This document shows positions 9,608-20,756 of a stretch of 64,000 nt of DNA, one piece after another. The stretch is from Bufo bufo (lineage: Eukaryota; Chordata; Amphibia; Anura; Bufonidae). A model generated the notes under the pieces. The model searched no databases, was not told the DNA's origin, and worked only from the letters and a program-made list of their open reading frames with translations. The stretch's first letter is position 1. Each line of letters starts with the position of its first letter. The stretch spans positions 191,545,921-191,609,920 of the forward strand of contig NC_053393.1 of assembly GCF_905171765.1 (NCBI RefSeq), given 5' to 3'. Made by a program: the position numbers and the translations under genes.

Positions 9608-11055
9608 GTACCCCCCCTTTCACGAGGGGCCTCCGGACACTCAGGACCAGGTCTCTCCGGATGAGAGGTATGGAAAGCCTGAATTAACCTGTTGGCGTTT
9701 ACCTCTGACGCTGGAACCCACATTCTTTCCTCGGGACCGTAACCCCTCCAATGCACCAGATACTGAAGAGAGCGGCGGACCCGACGAGAATCAACAATTC
9801 TGGCTATTTGAAACTCCAGATTACCATCCACAATAACAGGAGGAGGTGGCAGTGGTGATGGTTCTAGAGGTGGAACATACTTCTTGAGTAACGATTTATG
9901 GAAGACGTTATGAATCTTAAAAGTCTGAGGTAGCTCCAGGCGAAAAGCCACAGGGTTAATAACGGCTACTATTTTATAAGGACCAATGAACCTAGGGCCC
10001 AGTTTCCAAGAGGGAACCTTCAACTTAATATTCCTAGTAGACAACCACACATAGTCATTCACTCCTAGGTCCGGACCTGGCGACCGTTTCTTATCGGCCA
10101 TGCATTTATATTTACCACTCATCTTTTTCAAGTTAACTTGCACCTTCTGCCATACCGATGAAAGAGATGAAGAAAACCTTTCCTCTTCGGGAACCCCAGA
10201 AGACCCCCCCTCTTTGAAAGTACAAAATTGGGGATGAAAACCGTATGCACCAAGGAATGGTGACTTGCCAGTGGACTCCTGATAATGATTATTTATGGCA
10301 AACTCAGCTAACGGTAAATATGATGACCACAACTCTTGGTTTTCAGACACAAAACACCTTAAATATGTTTCTAGGTTTTGGTTGGTACGCTCAGTCTGTC
10401 CATTCGACTGAGGATGGAAAGCTGAGGAAAAGGACAAGTGTACCCCCAAACGGGAACAAAAAGCTTTCCAAAACTTAGAAATAAACTGGGTTCCCCGATC
10501 CGAAACCACATCGGAAGGGACCCCGTGAAGCTTCACGATTTCACTGATAAACACCTGAGCAAGAGTTTTAGCATTAGGAAGTGCGGGTAGCGCAATAAAG
10601 TGTACCATTTTGCTAAACCTGTCTACTACTACCAAAATAACTGTTTTACCCGCAGACAACGGTAAGTCAGTGATGAAATCCATTGACAGATGTGTCCATG
10701 GCCTATTGGGGATAAAAAGTGGCAACAAAGACCCTGCTGGACGTGTATGAGAGACTTTCGCGCGTGCACAAGTAGAGCAAGTAGACACGAAATCCATTAC
10801 ATCCTGACGCAACCTTGGCCACCAAAAACGACGAGATAATAGCTCCAAGGTTGCTTTACTACCCGGGTGCCCAGCAAGTGCCGAATTATGATGTTCTTTT
10901 AATAATTCAAGACGCAGGTTTAACGGTACAAACAATTTCTCTGAGGGGCAAGAGGCCGGGGCGTCCCCTTGGGCCTCTAACACCTTTCCCTCTAGAACAG
11001 AGTGTACAGCAGAGACAACCACTCCTCTATGTAATAGGTACCGGATCACTAACAT
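9502..11055 (-). pseudogene. gypsy-1 integrase with chromodomain
   Basis: This open frame of about 517 codons holds the integrase end of pol. It shows an HHCC zinc region (EHHNSALAGHPG, then CSTCARAK), the catalytic D (SMDFITDLP), D (VSDRGTQF) and E (SNGQTERTNQ) with 35 residues between the last two, a GPF/Y-type module (FIGPYKIV), and a C-terminal chromodomain (LQYLVHWRGYGPEERMWVP). The domain itself looks intact. The first residues come from a wrong frame because a frameshift near 11030-11040 separates it from RNase H. The frame reads through the polypurine tract (encoding RGGTVT) into the 3' LTR. Chromodomains of this type direct insertion by reading histone marks. Confidence 0.9.
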
Positions 11056-12142
11056 TACCCCCTCCAGGGAAACTACGAGATAACGCGTCTGCCTTGGTAT
11101 TTTTTGCCCCAGGACGATAGGTGATTACAAAGTTAAATCTGGTAAAGAATAGCGACCACCTAGCTTGTCTAGGGGTGAGACGCTTAGCCGATTCTAGGTA
11201 CAGAAGGTTTTTGTGATCCGTAATCACCGTGACGGGGTGGATTGCTCCCTCTAAGAAGTGACGCCACTCTTCAAGCGCCAGTTTAATCGCCAACAGTTCC
11301 CTATTTCCAACATCATAGTTCTTCTCTGCAGAAGATAATTTTTTGGAAAAGAAAGCGCAAGGGCGCCATTTGCCAGGAGACGGACCCTGAGACAATACAG
11401 CCCCCACTCCCACCTCTGACGCATTTACCTCAACAATAAAAGGCTGGGAGACATCAGGTTGAATTAGAACAGGTGCCGAGGTAAACCTCTCTTTTAGAGA
11501 GGAAAATGCATTTTTAGCGGCGTCAGACCATTTGGAAAAATCAGTCCCCTTCCTAGTCATGTCGGTAAGGGGTTTAATGATCACTGAATAATTTTTAATG
11601 AACTTTCTATAGAAATTTGCGAAACCCAAAAACCGTTGTAGGGCTTTAAGGTTCTCAGGAAGATCCCAATCTAAAATTGCCTGGACCTTCCCAGGATCCA
11701 TACGGAAACCTGAAGCAGATAATAGATATCCCAGGAACTGTATTTCCTGAACGGCGAAGACACATTTTTCAATTTTCGCATATAATTTATTCGTCCGTAG
11801 GACCTGCAGTACTTGCCTGACATGCACCTCATGTGTTTTCAGATCAGCCGAATAAATTAAGATATCATCTAGGTATATGACTACAAACCTGCCGATGAGA
11901 TGACTAAAAATATCATTAACGAAATGTTGGAAGACAGCGGGGGCATTGGTCAGACCGAAAGGCATAACTAGATTTTCATAATGCCCCTCAGGGGTGTTAA
12001 AAGCTGTCTTCCACTCATCCCCTTCCCTGATACGAATCAGATTGTAGGCCCCCCTAAGATCAAGTTTGGAGAACCACCTAGCACCCGCAATCTGATTAAA
12101 AAGGTCAGGAATGAGGGGAAGAGGGTATGGGTCTCGGATGGT
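11027..12142 (-). pseudogene. gypsy-1 reverse transcriptase palm and RNase H
   Basis: The region contains the RT core with [13 protein letters not shown] and the catalytic YLDDIL, the thumb/connection ([15 protein letters not shown]), then RNase H with NRELLAIK and VITDHKN. The first RNase H catalytic Asp, normally in 'VEVDASE', is Asn here (codon at 11423-11425), so RNase H should be inactive. The open frame from 12142 down to 11965 lies in the same frame but follows a one-base loss near 12150. The segment ends in a premature stop created by the frameshift at its 3' end. Confidence 0.88.
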
Positions 12143-12852
12143 TATCTGGTTAGCTCACGGAAATCTAGGCAAGGACGCAGGCCCCCATCTTTCTTTTTAA
12201 CAAAGAAAAACCCTGCAGCCACGGGTGAAGAAGAGGGTCTGATGTGTCCCTTAGCCAGACTCTCGGAGATATAATCTTTCAAGGCTTGTCTCTCGGGACC
12301 CGAAAGATTATACAACCTGGACTTGGGTAATTTTGCACCGGGAATCAGGTTAACCGGGCAATCATAAGGACGATGAGGTGGTAGCTTCTGACAACCCTTT
12401 TCAGAAAAAACGTCCTCAAAGTCCGAAATAAATGTAGGTAGGGAAGCTATGGAGGCGATTAAGCAATTGTTATTTAAGCAATTCTCTCTGCAATGCTCAC
12501 TCCACTCCACTATCTCCCTGGCCTGCCAATCCACCACTGGATTGTGCGCTACCAACCAGGGAAGACCCAATACCACAGGAGAGGGAAGGCCCTCCAGAAC
12601 GTAACATGAAAGACACTCATTATGGTGGTCCCCTACCCGAAGGTGTAAATTATGAACAATGTGGGTGAGGTTTCTCTGAGACAGAGGAGCCGAATCTATA
12701 GCGAATACGGGAATAGGTCTCTGCAGCGTGCAGAGAGACAAACCCATAGTGCGGGCAAAATGGGCATCTATCAAATTTACCCCTGCTCCACTGTCTAGAA
12801 AAAAAGAAATAGACTCCGTCTTAACACCAAAAACAATAACCGCTGGTAACAC
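12142..12852 (-). pseudogene. gypsy-1 aspartic protease and RT N-terminus
   Basis: The protease active site is [12 protein letters not shown], followed by a flap region and the VLGLPWL motif. The RT N-terminus then begins with [36 protein letters not shown] and PCLDFREL. The frame breaks just after this last motif by loss of one base near 12150, continuing in another frame as the RT palm. Protease is in a different frame from gag here; a run of six G residues lies in the boundary at about 12890, which could be either a mutation or a former frameshift site. In gypsy-2 gag and pol share one frame. Confidence 0.88.
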
Positions 12853-12917
12853 AAATTGAGATGTTCGTATGGAGGAAACGTATACCCCCCGGCTGACATC
12901 CTCCGCACAGCCTGGGG

Positions 12918-13778
12918 TTAGTAGTTTTCCGACGGTCTTTTGTTTTTGAGAAAAGAGGGACAGACATTAATGAAATGACCCTTCCCCCCACAGAAAAAAC
13001 ACGCCCCCCCCCTGCGGCGAACCTCAGGAGGACGGACCTGACGAGAAGTTCCGCCTAGCTGCATAGGCTCATCTAAGTCAGTACAGACTAATTGTTGTTT
13101 GGGAGAGGTAACCAATTGCTCAGGAATTTTCGATCTCTCCCTAAGACGCCTATCTATTCTGATAGAGAGGGACATAACAGCATCAAGGGAAAGGGGGGTC
13201 TCATACAGCGCCAGTGCATCCTTAACCCTTTCAGATAACCCAGAGCAGAACTGACTCCTGAGAGCCGGGTCGTTCCACTGAGTATCCGTAGCCCACCTAC
13301 GGAACTCTGAGCAATATTCCTCTGCTGACCGATCTCCCAGTAGGAGTCTCCGTAACTTCGACTCAGCCAGGGCGACTCGGTCAGGATCATCATATATGAG
13401 ACCCAAAGCCCCAAAAAATCCCTCCACTGACCGGAGAGCCTGGGAACCAGGGGGTAACGAGAAAGCCCAGGATTGTGGGTCCCCCTGAAGCAGGGAAATG
13501 ACAATCCCTACCCGCTGTTCTTCATTACCTGAGGTGTAAGGGCGCAACTTAAAGTATAATTTTCAGGCCTCACGGAACGTCGCAAATTTGTCCCTTCCCC
13601 CAGAAAATCTGTCAGGAAGAACAACCTTGGGTTCTGTAACTACCTGGTTACCCATAGCAACCGCTGGGGGTGCGGTCTGCTGCATTTGCTGCTGTTGTTG
13701 GAGGACAGACGACTTCAATCCTGCCACCTCCAAAGACAGGCCTTGAAGCTGTTTTGCCAAGGCAGCAATAGAATCCAT
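12918..13778 (-). pseudogene. gypsy-1 gag with one internal stop
   Basis: Gag is the particle-forming protein that binds element RNA. It starts with MDSIAALAKQLQGLSLEVAG and a glutamine-rich patch, includes the retrotransposon-gag domain (GDPQSWAFSLPPGS, YDDPDRVALAESKL, SEEYCSEFRRWA-like), and ends with a single CCHC zinc knuckle [14 protein letters not shown] at about 12957-13001. A TGA at 13563-13565 interrupts it after 71 codons, where gypsy-2 has a Cys codon, so a single base change explains it. The reading frame otherwise stays open. The ATG at 13778 is well placed just inside the 5' LTR. Confidence 0.9.
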
Positions 13779-13851
13779 ATTGGATTCTAAGTAGAGAAAA
13801 AAAAAACAACAAAAAAATATATTTTTTTTTTTTTTTTCTCAAAAAGTAAAG

Positions 13852-13861
13852 GCCAGTTATA
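13852..13861 (-). promoter_or_regulatory. gypsy-1 self-priming primer binding site
   Basis: On the minus strand the ten bases TATAACTGGC begin one nucleotide inside the 5' LTR. They are the exact complement of GCCAGTTATA in the same LTR (plus-strand 14279-14288), located about 29 bp downstream of a TATA-like box. No tRNA-type TGG start is present. This matches the self-priming mechanism known for Tf1 and sushi chromoviruses. Confidence 0.75.
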
Positions 13862-13862
13862 A

Positions 13863-14522
13863 TATCACGGTCGGCGTGAATATCACATACGTGACGCAGA
13901 GGGAGAGAACAAGGAAGGCCCTGCCCAAGTGAGAGGGAAGGTGGTGACCCCTGACTCACCTAGCGGCTGGCACCTGGCTGCCCTGACGTCCCTAGACGGG
14001 TTCCTCACCCGTACGCTGATCACGTGCCTAAAGCCCTGGCTTTCCCTAAGCTGAGCCCTAGATAGTGAACAGGGCGGTGGGAACACTAGTCCGCACCACT
14101 AGCTCTAAAGGAAAACACCAAGGGAAGGACAGACAATACAAACTCAACATATAATCCCAGGTGGGCGACAACAGGAGACAACAAGAAGCCCAACAGGGAT
14201 CCGGAGGGTAGCACACAGGAACAACAACCAGGATTCACAACTCCAGTGGGTCAGTATAGATGTCCAGGCAGGAAGCTCTATAACTGGCAACTAGAGAAGT
14301 GTGAGGGGAGAATATAAGGAGGTTGGGAGTGGCAGACAAGAAACAGCTGAGGAGGAGAAGCTACGGATCCCTGATTGAGACAAAAAGGATAGCAAGGCAA
14401 ACACAGAAAACAATCACTAAGAAACAACGTGATCTTTAGATATAGAGCGCGCAGCCACCCGCTGCGACCTCCTGACCCCTGGTATAACGGAGTCAGACGT
14501 GGCTCTTGATACCCTCGTGACA
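13863..14522 (-). repeat. gypsy-1 5' LTR with promoter
   Basis: This LTR is identical in length (660 bp) to the 3' copy. On the minus strand a TTATATT box lies at 14311-14317 and the predicted transcript start is near 14288. The 3' LTR has changes inside the start motif, so only this copy still matches the primer binding site. Confidence 0.93.
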
Positions 14523-14527
14523 GTTAC

Positions 14528-14794
14528 ACATATGTCTGCCCATACCTTAGCTCTAATTTTGTTAAAGGGCTTCTTAAGTCCCATAATAATTTTATTTATC
14601 TTTACTCAAAACTCCAAACACGTCATATTTATACCCTGAGTACCTGGTCTTCATGTCAGCACTTTCCTTTCCCTGTTCTTTGTTCATCTTGTCAGGATGT
14701 TAACGTACAGAACGCACTGTTTTCCTCATCTTCCTGCTGAGTTTGCTAACCAATCCCAGCATGCTTTGCTCTGGAATGTTTCACAGGACTTTCT
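14528..14794. other. Spacer, no feature seen
   Basis: I recognise no gene or repeat ends in this AT-rich stretch. Confidence 0.35.
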
Positions 14795-15084
14795 CTGCAA
14801 AAGAACGTATTTTTTGTCTGCATCCAATCCATATTTTTGGCGGATTGGACCCATTCACTGCAAAGAGGCTGCAAAAGTGTGTCCATGTGTCCTTTCCTTG
14901 GCATCCGTAAAAATATAGAACATGTACTATTCTTGTCTGCATGACAGACAAGGATATAACTGTTCTATTATGGCCTGGACGTTCCATTCCGAAAAATATG
15001 GAACGCACAAGGCCAGTATCCATGTTTTGTGGATCCGCAGTTTGAAGACTGCAAAACAGGCAACCATCATGTGCATGAGCCCTA
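14795..15084. mobile_element. Degenerate 'TGCATGAGCCC' foldback MITE
   Basis: The right end CATGTGCATGAGCCCTAA and internal blocks (GTCTGCAT, GGACAAGG-like, TTCTATTA, TGTTTTGTGGATCCGCA) match the family seen at 22243-22543 and 31358-31609. The left end has lost the expected inverse. It is non-coding. Confidence 0.6.
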
Positions 15085-15815
15085 ACTAACATGGAGAGGA
15101 AAGGTGAAGGGGATGTGATTACTGCGGGGGGAACAGTGTGGCAGGCAGAGCATGTCCTGAGAAACATTGCAGAGCAAAGCGTACTGGGTTTAGTTAACGC
15201 AAAGCTCTGCTTGATGAAATGATGCAGAGAACAGAGGAAGACAATCACAGACATGATAGGCATGTACTTGGAGCATAAATATGCAGTGTTTGGAGTACTG
15301 AATGCAGATGCAAAAATTCATTATGGAACCGGAGGACCGCTTTAAAGACTTCAATTTCTCATGAAACCTGTTTAATGTAATACCGCAACATACCAGTTTT
15401 GATAGCCTTGACATACCGTGCTTCAATTCACAATACAATCACTGGGTGGTCACACATAGACACATACTGTATAAGGTAGACATCTTGTTACTTTGAAAAG
15501 CTGGTTATCTCGTGACACAAATATCAAGGCATGTCTAACCAAGAAGAAAGGTAAGGGAGGACATGTCTGTGTGTATTTTTGTAAACTTGTCGTGGTTTGT
15601 TTGGCCCTTTCCTTATGGACAATTAAACATTGCTACTTCATGTATTGTGCATAGATTCAATCAAGTATGTCACTATACAGTGAGAGGGTAAGGTTGATCC
15701 CCAAATAAGAAGCTTTGGGTGAAAAATGCAAAAAGCACTGCTATCACTTAAAATGATAGTTATCAGAAGTCATTGAACCCAATTGCTGCATATATGGGAT
15801 CAATGGCAAAATTAG
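15085..15815. other. Spacer, no feature seen
   Basis: Minus-strand open frames at 14781-15438 have no recognisable domains and partly overlap the MITE. Nothing else is supported. Confidence 0.35.
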
Positions 15816-15936
15816 AGGGGTTGCCGGGGTCAGAGCTGAACCCGGACATACCCTTATTTTCACCCAGGCAGCCCCCCTGAGGCATGCTCCGATGCGCTCC
15901 CTTGCCCTGCGCTAGCTCTGAACCCGGACAACCCCT
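15816..15936. mobile_element. T2-like MITE, 121 bp
   Basis: Ends AGGGGTTGCCGGGGTCAGAGCT and AGCTCTGAACCCGGACAACCCC-T are inverse of each other with a few changes. TTAA follows at 15937-15940 and a one-base variant TTAG precedes at 15812-15815. TTAAAGG-type ends define T2 (Kolobok) MITEs in frogs. Confidence 0.7.
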
Positions 15937-15940
15937 TTAA

Positions 15941-17223
15941 GTTTTCCCTAATGGATGGAGGGGCTCATAATTAGTAAGTTATTATCGGTAGAAAAAAAAT
16001 CTGAGATAAAAAAAATATATTCTCGATTTCTCAATTTTAGAAGTTTACATAAACTGCTTTACACTGATGATTTACACTGTGCTGATGAGCAAACAATTGT
16101 CGGGAACTAAGCCTTCCTTCCTGACAATTGCCTGCTTGTTACTGGAGGTGAAGTGTTGTATTTACAAGCAGCAATCTCCTCCACAGTATGAGAACAAGTG
16201 ATAGCTACTACCATCGTTCGGCCTCATATAGCTCCATTGTTTCTGGGCATCAGACTGGCTGTTTAAGACACAATGATTTATGCTGGATTTACACAGCCCG
16301 ATGTTTAGGCCAATTATCAGGAACTAACATTACTTCCTACAAATGCTTATTCCCAATAATCTGCCCATCTAAAGGGGCCTCAGATCGCCCTATGAATGAG
16401 CCAAATGCTAATTTCAGGTTAAACAGTCGTTCATACTGACATCTAAATAATTGTTTAGACAGCATGCTCTCTCTGCTCTCCAGAAACAATCCGGCTGTAT
16501 GTAGCCATCACTCATCTTCCGACTGTGGAGGTGATCGCTGTATATAAATGTACTGCTTCACCCACACTAATGAGCAGGCAGTTGTCAGGAAGGAACACAT
16601 TAAGATCAAAGTGTGTGAGCTCATCTGCCCTTACAAGGAGACCTCATCAGATGGGACCCTACACTATTAGACTTACCATTCCTGGGCCTAGGACTCCAAA
16701 TTGCCAAGATGGAAGTATTGCCAAGATGGAAGCAGCAACATCCAAAATGTACTATCCGAAAGCAACAAAATGAGACAGCACATCCCAACAAATTGAAGTA
16801 TATAGACATTGTGCACGCTCCTCTGGTTGTAATGCAAAAGAAAACAAACACAAAAGATACAGCAGTTCTTTGCAACTGGTAAACATATGTATTACATTGA
16901 TTATATAGATTGTATTAAATGACATTAATGCTACTATATGTTTTCTATACATATACAGTAAGTTTAAGGTTGTTACACATTTTAATCAAAAGGTTTAGTC
17001 TATCTGCCTCAACAAGGTGATAACAGACAGGATCCTGTACTAAACAGACTTACTTCTCTTGGGACTAGGGCTACAAAATGAAATTGGCAGTTTGTTTGCA
17101 TTATACGTATAAGCAGCACTGAAGATGGGCATCTTATCATGTTACTGGCGTCAGACACATTTTTTGTATTCTTTCTATTCATTCTAATCTCTCTTGTTAT
17201 TCAGCTACTAGTCTGAAGATTAT
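15941..17223. other. Spacer with fragments of an unclassified repeat
   Basis: Blocks such as CAATTGTCGGGAACTAA (near 16094), CCAATTATCAGGAACTAA (near 16311) and GCAGTTGTCAGGAAGGAA (near 16580) are diverged copies of one motif, and AAAGGGGCCT-like ends occur near 16375. This suggests two or three decayed MITEs, but I cannot fix their borders. No gene is visible. Confidence 0.4.
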
Positions 17224-17225
17224 TA

Positions 17226-17594
17226 CAGTGGTCCCTCAAGATACAATGGCCTCAGGACACAATATTTTCAACATACAATGGTCTTTTCTGACCCATCGTA
17301 AGTTGAAACCAAACTCAACATACGGTACAATGCCTCAGACTCAGATCCTACCAATCAAGGCCACTTCTCTGGTAAAATGTCTGTATTAGTTGCTAGCTGG
17401 CAGCTATTCTTGAATGTTATATGTAAGGACTTGTTTTATCCATCTGAATTATCAGCTTATTTGTCTTAAATCTTCATGTTCTCTTATCTTGGATGACATT
17501 TTGGGGCTTTGGAACCGATTACTCAAGTTACAATGGTTTCAACATACAATGGTCGTTCTGGAACTAATTAATATTGTAACTTGAGGGACCACTG
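17226..17594. mobile_element. Mariner-type MITE, 369 bp
   Basis: Ends CAGTGGTCCCTCAAG and CTTGAGGGACCACTG are exact inverses over the outer 15 bp and inverted similarity continues inward (ACAATGG, TTCAACATACAATGGTC). TA flanks both sides (17224-17225 and 17595-17596). The interior has no transposase. Confidence 0.88.
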
Positions 17595-17596
17595 TA

Positions 17597-18758
17597 TTTT
17601 AATTCTAAATAGCACTAATCAAGAAGGTCAGGTTTCTAAGGGTAATTGTATTTAATATGAAATATTCTTAGAAGAGAAATTAAATATCTGATCTCAAGGA
17701 AAGAAATAACTGTGATGGCCTAATCAAAATAATAACATCTTCTTTGATGGAAAATGAATGCCCAAAGGAGCAGTGTCATAGAATGTCCACAGTTTGTCTC
17801 TTATTATTTTTCCTTCAAGTTCACAAGTTCCATTCGAATGTATCTACTGACCTCTGCTGGTAAAAGCCTCTGCTAACAGCTTCAGAAATGAAAATTAAGT
17901 CTTATCAATATAATAACAATAACATACAAAAAGACAGTCACATAAATATATTTCAAATTGAATATATAACAAAATAATATAATATGTTGTTCCAGAAAAT
18001 ACTGCTGCTGTTTTATCACTAGAAACAGGTTACTCTACAAAGAGTTTAGTCTAACCATGTTCATGTCTGCAATAGAGTACGTGTTCTTTCTTTTTTCTCC
18101 ATCATGTTCAACACTTTCCATTTTTTTTGTGCATGTATCTTTGAAAGCCATAACTTAGTTTTTTACATTAGGTTTTGCAAATAATTTTTGTACCTTTTTT
18201 TCTGCAATATTTGGGGCTTTATTTTTATGTCCTTTATAGTTCCGATGTTTTTGTTTTTAGTTTTTATAACTGAGAAAATGTTAAAACAAAGGTAAAATAG
18301 TCTGTTCACAATTTTAACTTTTTTTTACTCAAAGTGCCAAAAATCTTCTTTAACCATGTCCCCATTTCCATAATGGTCACTTTGATATAGGGAATGTATG
18401 GGTTATGGTCATTGGGAGCAGGGCTAGAAGCTACATTGTGGCATGTGGTGGCTTTATTTTTATCTTTCTACACTTGTGTTCCTTATCATGTCATACAAGA
18501 CTTTTGGGGTTCATTTAAATGCTGCATCTTATTTATTGCTTATTTATCCGGTTATAAAGGAAATTCACTTCCCAGAGGCTTTTCAATGATGTAAAGCCAT
18601 GCTGCAGAGCTTATCTGGGTCTCACATGGATCCAGAAATATCCCCATTCACTGCTCCAATTGCTCTGCTACATTTATTTCAGGCAGACAGCTTAGAGGAT
18701 GTGTCCAGTAACTGCCACAGCTTCTAATAGAAGATATGGCTGGTGGCAGTTAAAGATT
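17597..18758. other. AT-rich spacer, no feature seen
   Basis: Long T-runs and no recognisable gene. The open frame at 18394-18594 has no family resemblance. Confidence 0.35.
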
Positions 18759-19021
18759 TACACTGACATGCAAAAGGGTAACAATGATTTGAGCTTATGA
18801 CTTTCAGGCTCCATATCTCACCATCCACTACAGTTTCGAACATGAGACTACCATCATTTTATAGACAATCATCTGGGCTATCTCATACATAATTTGGACT
18901 TGCAACTATTTAGCATATGATTAGTTATGCAGATTCTTGTCATGTAACTGCATTGTTACGGTTTTGCTCCTGGTAGTGGAACAATTTTTTTCTTCCTGTA
19001 TACTACAAATTACTACCTGGT

Positions 19022-19679
19022 TGTCATGCCGCCCGGAAGGAGAGAGGGAGAGGGTGCACCCACTAGTCTGCCACCCACACCCCTGTCCCTGCCTACTTGC
19101 ACTTACCCATCCTAGGCGACGGAGCGCAACTGGGCGGCCATCCCTAACTTGAATAAGTGCAGGAGGGACAGAGAAAAGCAGAGACAGGCAATGGGTGGCG
19201 TGCTGCAACAGAAGCGTACAGCAGTCGAGAAGGGTCAACAAACTAGCAAAGGTCACAATGAGAGGTCACGACAAACTACGAGGGAGATGAAAAGACAATA
19301 CCAATAACAAGCCGGAGGTTAAACCTGGAGGTCGCGTCAGAGTACAAGGGAGAAGCAGGAGCGTGGTCAAATAACTAGCCGTCGCTCAAATACAATAGCA
19401 ATGGAGCAGAGTATCAAGAGCCTATATAAACAATATCACAGGCAACCTGTGGCCAGCAGGTTGCCTGCTTATATACTGAAGGGCTAAGGTCATGTGATGT
19501 GGCCAGCCCCACATGACCTGTCCCAGGACTGATAGCTGACTGCCGAGTGTCCGGCTTGGTGCTCAGCCCACACAGGTATCCTGGCAACAGAGGACGCCGG
19601 CCGCACATAGAAGGAGCATGCAGCCGGGCGCGCTCCGCCCGCCGTTGCCATGGCAGCGGAGACGCCGAGACCTGTGACA
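19022..19679 (-). mobile_element. Solo LTR related to gypsy-2
   Basis: It begins TGTCATGCCG and ends CCTGTGACA on the plus strand, with CTGGT duplicated at 19017-19021 and 19680-19684. Read on the minus strand it has TATATAAG followed about 29 bp later by GCCTGTGATA, the same spacing as the gypsy-2 promoter and start, and it shares the CAGGC-A-CCTGCTGGC-ACAGGTTGCCTGT block. An inverted repeat with 10-bp arms (AGGTCATGTG at 19487-19496, CACATGACCT at 19510-19519) parallels a longer one in gypsy-2. One LTR with a target duplication means LTR-LTR recombination removed the interior. Confidence 0.9.
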
Positions 19680-19763
19680 CTGGTCTCACATTCCCTAATA
19701 TCTCAGTGTGTTATTAGGTTGATTCCCAAGTGAAAGGTCACTGACTCGAATTGAGGAGCACCC

Positions 19764-20756
19764 ATGATGAAGATTTCACAAGAAAAGAGAAACAGTATCA
19801 TCCAGCTCATTAATATCGGTATCTCGGCCAAGAAAAATACCAAACTGCATCATGTGAGTGCCATGACAGTTGTAATAATACAAAAAGAAAGTCCATCCAT
19901 CCATTCCAAAGCTAAGAGGTGGACGTCTAAGAGGTGGCAAAGTATCGGAGTCAACACGTTGGCTCATCACAAGGTCTGTCAGTTCTGGTGCGACAAACAC
20001 AGTAGTGGAGGTGGTTTGTGTGCTTCGTAATAGTGAAATCGATGTCCATGCAAGCACCAAGCGATGTGCATTACACAAGTCTGGAATGGTGGCCCGAAGA
20101 AAAAGATGAAGATTCAGAAGCTTAGACTTCAATATCATCATAATAAGCATCAGCTCGAGTTTTCAAAAAAGTATGAACAGTGGACAGTAGAAGATTGGGA
20201 AAGGGTGATTTAGAACAATGAAACAAAAGTTAGCAGACTGGGCTCAAATGGGTGCAAATGGGTCTGAAAGAATCAAGGGAAAAGGGGGATCTAAAAATTG
20301 AAGGAACTGTCAAGTTCGGTGGAGGAAGCCTGATGATAAGAGGTTGTTTCACAACCAAAGGCATTGGATACTTGACCAGAATCGATGGTAGTCTCAATGC
20401 TGATCTATATGTGAGAATCCTACAAGACAATTTACTTCGTACACTCGAGTACTTTGGGTATGAAAGGGACTACATAGTCAAGATTGGCGAAGAAATGTTT
20501 TAATGACAATGAAGTAGAGGTGCTGGATTGCTCCCCACAGTCCCCAGACCTCAACCCAATCGAACACTTGTGGGAAGGGTTGAGGCAAAAGCTGCATTCA
20601 CACCTAAGTGGCTCAACCAGTATGTAGCAACATTGGGAATGTTTGGAAGAGACCTGGGAACAGATTTCGGCCGAGACATGCTTGAATCTGATTGAGAGCA
20701 TGCCCAGAAGGATTCAGGCAATGTTGAAAGCCAAAGGTGGATTTTCAAAGTACTAA
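19764..20756 (+). pseudogene. Degenerate Tc1-like transposase
   Basis: The ATG at 19764 opens a Tc1-type N-terminus (SQEKRNSIIQLI-). Later pieces include a KFGGGSLMIRGCF block (MVWGC-like), a YVRILQDNLL block, and SPDLNPIEHLWE, which keeps the catalytic Glu, before the normal end AKGGFSKY at 20756. The first Asp motif reads NNETK instead of SDET, and the segment that should hold the second catalytic Asp (QQDNxPxH) is deleted near 20475-20495. Several frameshifts are also present. It cannot encode an active enzyme. Confidence 0.85.

Larger units (their letters stand above)
8948..14522 (-). mobile_element. Complete Ty3/gypsy chromovirus 'gypsy-1', 5575 bp
   Basis: Two 660-bp LTRs enclose gag and pol on the minus strand. 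GTTAC at 8943-8947 and 14523-14527 is the 5-bp target duplication. Gene order on the minus strand is gag, protease, reverse transcriptase, RNase H, integrase, chromodomain, which identifies a chromovirus. The LTRs differ at roughly 11 positions by eye. The copy is dead: one nonsense codon in gag, frameshifts in reverse transcriptase and before integrase, and an altered RNase H catalytic residue. No env gene is present. Confidence 0.97.

Noticed and set aside
8948..14522. tRNA-primed retroelement
   Set aside because: No TGG-type primer site lies next to the 5' LTR; the complementary match to the predicted transcript start fits self-priming better.
14781..15438. Minus-strand open frames as genes
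   Set aside because: They overlap a degenerate MITE and have no recognisable domain or start context.
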